Assembly: GCA_016286345.1 (NCBI GenBank)
Contig: JAEESL010000008.1
Coordinates: 1-41,193 of the forward strand
Reading direction: 5' to 3'
DNA length: 41,193 nt
Origin: Dehalococcoidales bacterium
GTDB lineage: Bacteria > Chloroflexota > Dehalococcoidia > Dehalococcoidales > UBA1222
This document shows positions 37,653-41,193 of the stretch, one piece after another. The position numbers were made by a program, and so were the translations under genes. The notes beneath the pieces were generated by a model, which saw only the letters and a program-made list of their open reading frames with translations, was not told the DNA's origin and did no database searches. Position 1 is the stretch's first letter. Every line of letters begins with the position of its first letter.

Positions 37653-38204
37653 TTACTGGTCTCTGCGATTTTCGTTGTCCTGATCCTGTCCGTTCAGGAT
37701 TTCCACGACATATCTGTAGATGAACGAGAGGCAGATGAACACTATGCCGAAGAACAACGGCATCGAATTGGAAATATCAGTAATGTTTTCGATTCCGGTC
37801 TGATTAACGACGATGGCTGAAGCTATATCCTGTACAAGGCCGACAACGATTATCAGTATTCCAAGTGTGCGGACTGCATTTGTACCGTCAGCCGTGAAAG
37901 GTGTTCCCGCTTCATACTGTGTTTTGAAGTATCTGCGTGCAAACAGGAACATGACACCCTGAGACAGAGCTGTGACCAGTCCGAGGAAAAGCATTCCGTT
38001 CAGCTTGGTATACGTGAATTCGATGAACATATCGGAATAGCTGGACATCTGGTCAATTATCAGATCGGCATTGATACTGAGGAAATTCAGTGTCAGTATG
38101 GAAAACAATGTAAGTCCGACAGCGACAAAGCAGAATACCATGGCAATAGCGCAGATAATGCTTATTACCTTATATCCGGTGTTAATCAGCTGGAGAGATC
38201 GCAT
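37653..38204 (-). CDS. Four-TM membrane protein, unknown (DUF2975-like topology)
   Basis: Hydrophobic 183-aa ORF in tandem with a second membrane protein gene. Confidence 0.5.
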   Translation of the reverse strand: MRSLQLINTGYKVISIICAIAMVFCFVAVGLTLFSILTLNFLSINADLIIDQMSSYSDMFIEFTYTKLNGMLFLGLVTALSQGVMFLFARRYFKTQYEAGTPFTADGTNAVRTLGILIIVVGLVQDIASAIVVNQTGIENITDISNSMPLFFGIVFICLSFIYRYVVEILNGQDQDNENRRDQ

Positions 38205-38207
38205 TTT

Positions 38208-38657
38208 TTAACCGACTTCTGAAAGGCTCTTCACAGGAGCGATATACTCACTCTTGCCGAATGCCAGAATAGGATAGAAAACGACCGGGACAAGGATCAG
38301 TCCGACCGCGAAGCCGTCGCCCTTGCCAAAACTCCTTGCCAGCTTGATGCTTGTGATGATTCGGACGACTGTAGGTACAATCGGAAGTGAAACGAACTGA
38401 TACAGGAAATTGAGACCTTCTCCCCAGGTGATGCGGTACATAACATAGTCGGAGTAGAAGGGGATCAGAGATGCCCAGCCCTTCTCACCGGCTTTGGTAT
38501 AAACTTTCCACAATGAAATGACCATCATCACGCAGACTGCCAGCATGATGACTCCGAAAGCGATAACCAGACCGAGGAGCCAGTCTCCGTTGGTTTCGAA
38601 CCAGTCATCGATAATTGAGTCGTAATAATAGGGGTCACTATTAATAATATTACCCAT
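38208..38657 (-). CDS. DUF5684-like small membrane protein
   Basis: SLWKVYTKAGEKGWASLIPFYSDYVMYRITWG motif, multi-TM. Confidence 0.7.
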   Translation of the reverse strand: MGNIINSDPYYYDSIIDDWFETNGDWLLGLVIAFGVIMLAVCVMMVISLWKVYTKAGEKGWASLIPFYSDYVMYRITWGEGLNFLYQFVSLPIVPTVVRIITSIKLARSFGKGDGFAVGLILVPVVFYPILAFGKSEYIAPVKSLSEVG

Positions 38658-38797
38658 AATTTAGTCCTCCCATGAGTGTATTCTAACAGTTTTGTATTAA
38701 TTCGCAATAGAAACACTGCAGATGCTGTGCGAAATAATTCATTAAAAAGCATAAAGATTATTTTTGACAATATCTTCCTGCTATTGCCAGTTTGCAG

Positions 38798-38826
38798 TTG
38801 ACAACGATGCAAACAGCGTGTTAAAT
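38798..38826 (+). promoter_or_regulatory. Predicted sigma70-type promoter of hrcA-grpE-dnaK
   Basis: TTGACA-17 nt-TTAAAT. Confidence 0.75.
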
Positions 38827-38828
38827 TA

Positions 38829-38855
38829 TTAGCAATCGAGTTAATAGATTGCTAA
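38829..38855. promoter_or_regulatory. Variant CIRCE element (HrcA operator)
   Basis: TTAGCAATC-N9-GATTGCTAA perfect inverted repeat just after the -10 of hrcA; canonical CIRCE is TTAGCACTC-N9-GAGTGCTAA. Confidence 0.9.
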
Positions 38856-38871
38856 TCAGACGTAAAAGACA

Positions 38872-39921
38872 ATGAAAAATCGTAGTGAAATAGTTTTGGA
38901 TTCGATAATCCGACAATATATCCGAAAGGCTTCTCCGGTATCATCCGGAAGCGTTCTGGAGGATTGTGGTCTGGATATCAGTTCAGCTACCATCCGAAAT
39001 GACGTTATGGGGCTTGAACAGGAAGGTTATATTATTCGACCTCACTATGCCGCCGGTTCCATTCCTTCAGACAAGGGTTACAGACACTACGTCGAGTCAT
39101 TGTCCGATACTGAACTTCCTTCAGATGAGCAGTTTCTCATCAATCACCTTTTCTACCAGGTTGAGGACCGTTTGGAGGAATGGCTGAAACTGGCAACCAA
39201 TGTTCTGGCTCAGCGAACCCAGAGCGTGGTCGTTGTTACCAGTCCTCATGTGAGTTCTGCCCGAGTCAAGCAGATTCAGCTCGTGTCGATACAATCAAAT
39301 ATCGTACTGCTTGTCCTGGTACTGCACGGCTCCAAAGTCAAACAGCAGCTGATCAATTCCGAACAGGCTATGGATCAGCGCGAACTGACAGAGATCGCTG
39401 CCGGGCTTAATGAGACTCTCCATTCGATGTCGCTGGAGCAGATCAGGGCAGCACAGACAAAATACGAGGATTTTGAACTGAAAGTCGTAAGAACGGTTCT
39501 CCATCTGATGGAAAGTGAATATAACAACAGTTTCCAGGAAGATATGTATGACGGACTCGGATATCTTTACGAACAGCCGGAGTTCAAGGACAGCAAGCGA
39601 ATGGCAAAGATGATAGAACTTGCACAGAGACGAAACATCCTGAAGACCATCCTTCCTGTTATCCCTTACGACTATGGTGTAAAAGTCTTTATAGGCGATG
39701 ATCTTAAAGATTCCCCGGTTCCCGGCTGCAGTGTTGTTCTCTCAAGATACGGGTTGCCAAATGAACCGCTTGGAGCAATTGCTGTGATCGGGCCCACCAG
39801 AATGGATTATCAGAGAAATATATCGGTAACCGGTTATGTTGCTTCCATCATCAGTGTGCTTGTAACTGAGCTGTATGGAATCAAAACAAATACCAATTAC
39901 CTGAAAGAAAGGAATTACTAA
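38872..39921 (+). CDS. hrcA: Heat-inducible transcription repressor HrcA
   Basis: ISSATIRNDVMGLEQEGYIIRPHYAAGSIPSDKGYRHYVE; upstream of grpE and dnaK. Confidence 0.95.
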   Translation: MKNRSEIVLDSIIRQYIRKASPVSSGSVLEDCGLDISSATIRNDVMGLEQEGYIIRPHYAAGSIPSDKGYRHYVESLSDTELPSDEQFLINHLFYQVEDRLEEWLKLATNVLAQRTQSVVVVTSPHVSSARVKQIQLVSIQSNIVLLVLVLHGSKVKQQLINSEQAMDQRELTEIAAGLNETLHSMSLEQIRAAQTKYEDFELKVVRTVLHLMESEYNNSFQEDMYDGLGYLYEQPEFKDSKRMAKMIELAQRRNILKTILPVIPYDYGVKVFIGDDLKDSPVPGCSVVLSRYGLPNEPLGAIAVIGPTRMDYQRNISVTGYVASIISVLVTELYGIKTNTNYLKERNY

Positions 39922-40484
39922 TGGCTGACGAATCAGAAAAAATCAACGAAGAGCCTGAAAAAGACGCTGTTGATGAAGAAAAAACTTCTGAAGAACAATC
40001 CGAAAAGGAAGAACAGCCGGTTGATGAATTAGCTGAAGCAAAGGCTGAAGTCGCTGCGATGAAGGACAAGTGGCTCCGCAGTGAAGCAGAATTTGCCAAC
40101 TACAAGAAGAGAAAAGAACAGGAGCGCTTTGATTATATCCAGTATTCCGAGGCAAACATTTTAACAAAGCTGCTTCCTATCCTTGATGATTTCGAAAGAG
40201 CTTTCAATTCTGCCCCGAAGGATGAAAAGGCAGAAGCATGGTTTGCAGGCTTTGCCGGAATCCAGAAAAAACTGTTCGGTCTTCTCGAATCATCAAACGT
40301 AACTGTAATTGAATCTGTAGGCCAAAATTTTGACCCCAATCTTCATGAAGCAGTTATGCAGGTCCCGGGCGAGGACGGAAAGGTAGTGCAGGAACTCCAG
40401 ACCGGTTACAAACTGTTCGACAGAGTTCTGAGGCATTCCAAGGTCGCAGTAGGAAATGGTGAGCCCGTTCCCGAAACAAAATAA
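39921..40484 (+). CDS. grpE: Nucleotide exchange factor GrpE
   Basis: DKWLRSEAEFANYKKRKEQER; LLPILDDFERAF; GQNFDPNLHEAVMQVP; VLRHSKVAVGNG. Confidence 0.96.
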   Translation: MADESEKINEEPEKDAVDEEKTSEEQSEKEEQPVDELAEAKAEVAAMKDKWLRSEAEFANYKKRKEQERFDYIQYSEANILTKLLPILDDFERAFNSAPKDEKAEAWFAGFAGIQKKLFGLLESSNVTVIESVGQNFDPNLHEAVMQVPGEDGKVVQELQTGYKLFDRVLRHSKVAVGNGEPVPETK

Positions 40485-40546
40485 CCAAAATCGAATTATT
40501 CGTTAAATAAAAACTGATATAGATCCAAAAGGAGGATTTAAAAATT

Positions 40547-41193
40547 ATGGGAAAAGCTGTTGGTATCGATTTAGGAACAACTTTTAGTGAAATAGCTGTT
40601 ATGCAGGGTGGTGAACCCACTATCATCCCTTCATCTGAAGGCGGTAACACTACTCCATCAGTTGTTGCAGTCAGCAAAAACGGCGAACGTTTGGTTGGTC
40701 AGGTAGCCAGACGACAGGCAATCGTAAATCCTGAAAACACAGTATATCTGGTCAAACGACTCATGGGTCGAAAGTTCAATGAACCTGCCGGCCGAGAACT
40801 TCCTGTAGAGGAAGATGCAAAACGAAGACCTTACAAGGTCACCAGAGGAAGTAATGACGAAGTAAAGATCTCAATGGGTGGCAAGGAATATACTCCTCCC
40901 GAGATCTCAGCAATGATCCTTCAGAAACTGAAGGCAGATGCTGAAGCTTATCTGGGCCAGACAGTCAATGAAGCTGTCATCACGGTTCCTGCATACTTTA
41001 CAGACGCTCAGCGTCAGGCCACAAAAGATGCAGGCAAGATCGCAGGCCTGGACGTTAAAAGGATCATCAACGAGCCGACCGCTGCCGCTTTGGCATACGG
41101 CGTGGACAAAGAAGACAACCAGAAGATTCTGGTCTTCGACCTCGGAGGCGGTACATTCGACGTTTCCTTGCTCGAGATCGACAGCGGTGTTTT
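40547..41193 (+). CDS. dnaK: Chaperone DnaK, N-terminal part; truncated by window end
   Basis: [42 protein letters not shown]...[51 protein letters not shown]. Confidence 0.97.
   Translation, partial: MGKAVGIDLGTTFSEIAVMQGGEPTIIPSSEGGNTTPSVVAVSKNGERLVGQVARRQAIVNPENTVYLVKRLMGRKFNEPAGRELPVEEDAKRRPYKVTRGSNDEVKISMGGKEYTPPEISAMILQKLKADAEAYLGQTVNEAVITVPAYFTDAQRQATKDAGKIAGLDVKRIINEPTAAALAYGVDKEDNQKILVFDLGGGTFDVSLLEIDSGV

Noticed and set aside
1-41193. tRNA or rRNA genes
   Set aside because: Intergenic regions were inspected by eye and no cloverleaf or rRNA-like sequence was recognised; a covariance scan would be needed to exclude them.

Overview
The window is mostly ordinary bacterial chromosome with one compact phage-derived island. 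Taxonomy is a guess from protein character: the HrcA middle region (LATNVLAQRTQSVVVVTSP...) reads Chloroflexota/Anaerolineae-like, but an anaerobic Bacillota is not excluded. Housekeeping content: HAD-IIA phosphatase (partial), MazG, YeaQ/GlsB-type membrane protein, upp-uraA, LemA + TPM-domain protein, nicotinamidase, DUF2344 protein, CorC/HlyC-type CBS protein, a DUF362-like protein, thiL-tsaE-tsaB, a YczE/YitT-like protein, HAD hydrolase, two half-size CHR (chromate) transporters with cysE-cysK, ndk, flavodoxin, PepC, a CofE-like ligase, single-chain L-serine dehydratase, DegV, tsaD, PAP2, an NAD(P)H/FMN flavoprotein, a tyrosine phosphatase with an extra N-terminal domain, larE-larB-larC, MATE, an NCS2 purine permease, adenine deaminase, two small membrane proteins and hrcA-grpE-dnaK (dnaK truncated by the window end). 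The island at about 24.4-27.5 kb has an S24-type repressor, a small-terminase-like gene, an apparently intact PBSX-type large terminase and two divergent small Cys-rich/HTH genes. Its divergent intergenic region carries two copies of a TTAACAAAATGTTAA palindrome. No integrase, capsid, portal or tail gene is visible, so it is the best candidate here for something undescribed. Other signals worth a look: a variant CIRCE element at hrcA, a GC-rich palindrome inside the ndk promoter spacer, leaderless-looking thiL and tsaD starts, a candidate attenuator before uraA-upp, a nested AT-rich dyad before the purine permease, and apparent CGA-arginine enrichment in ndk/hrcA/dnaK.
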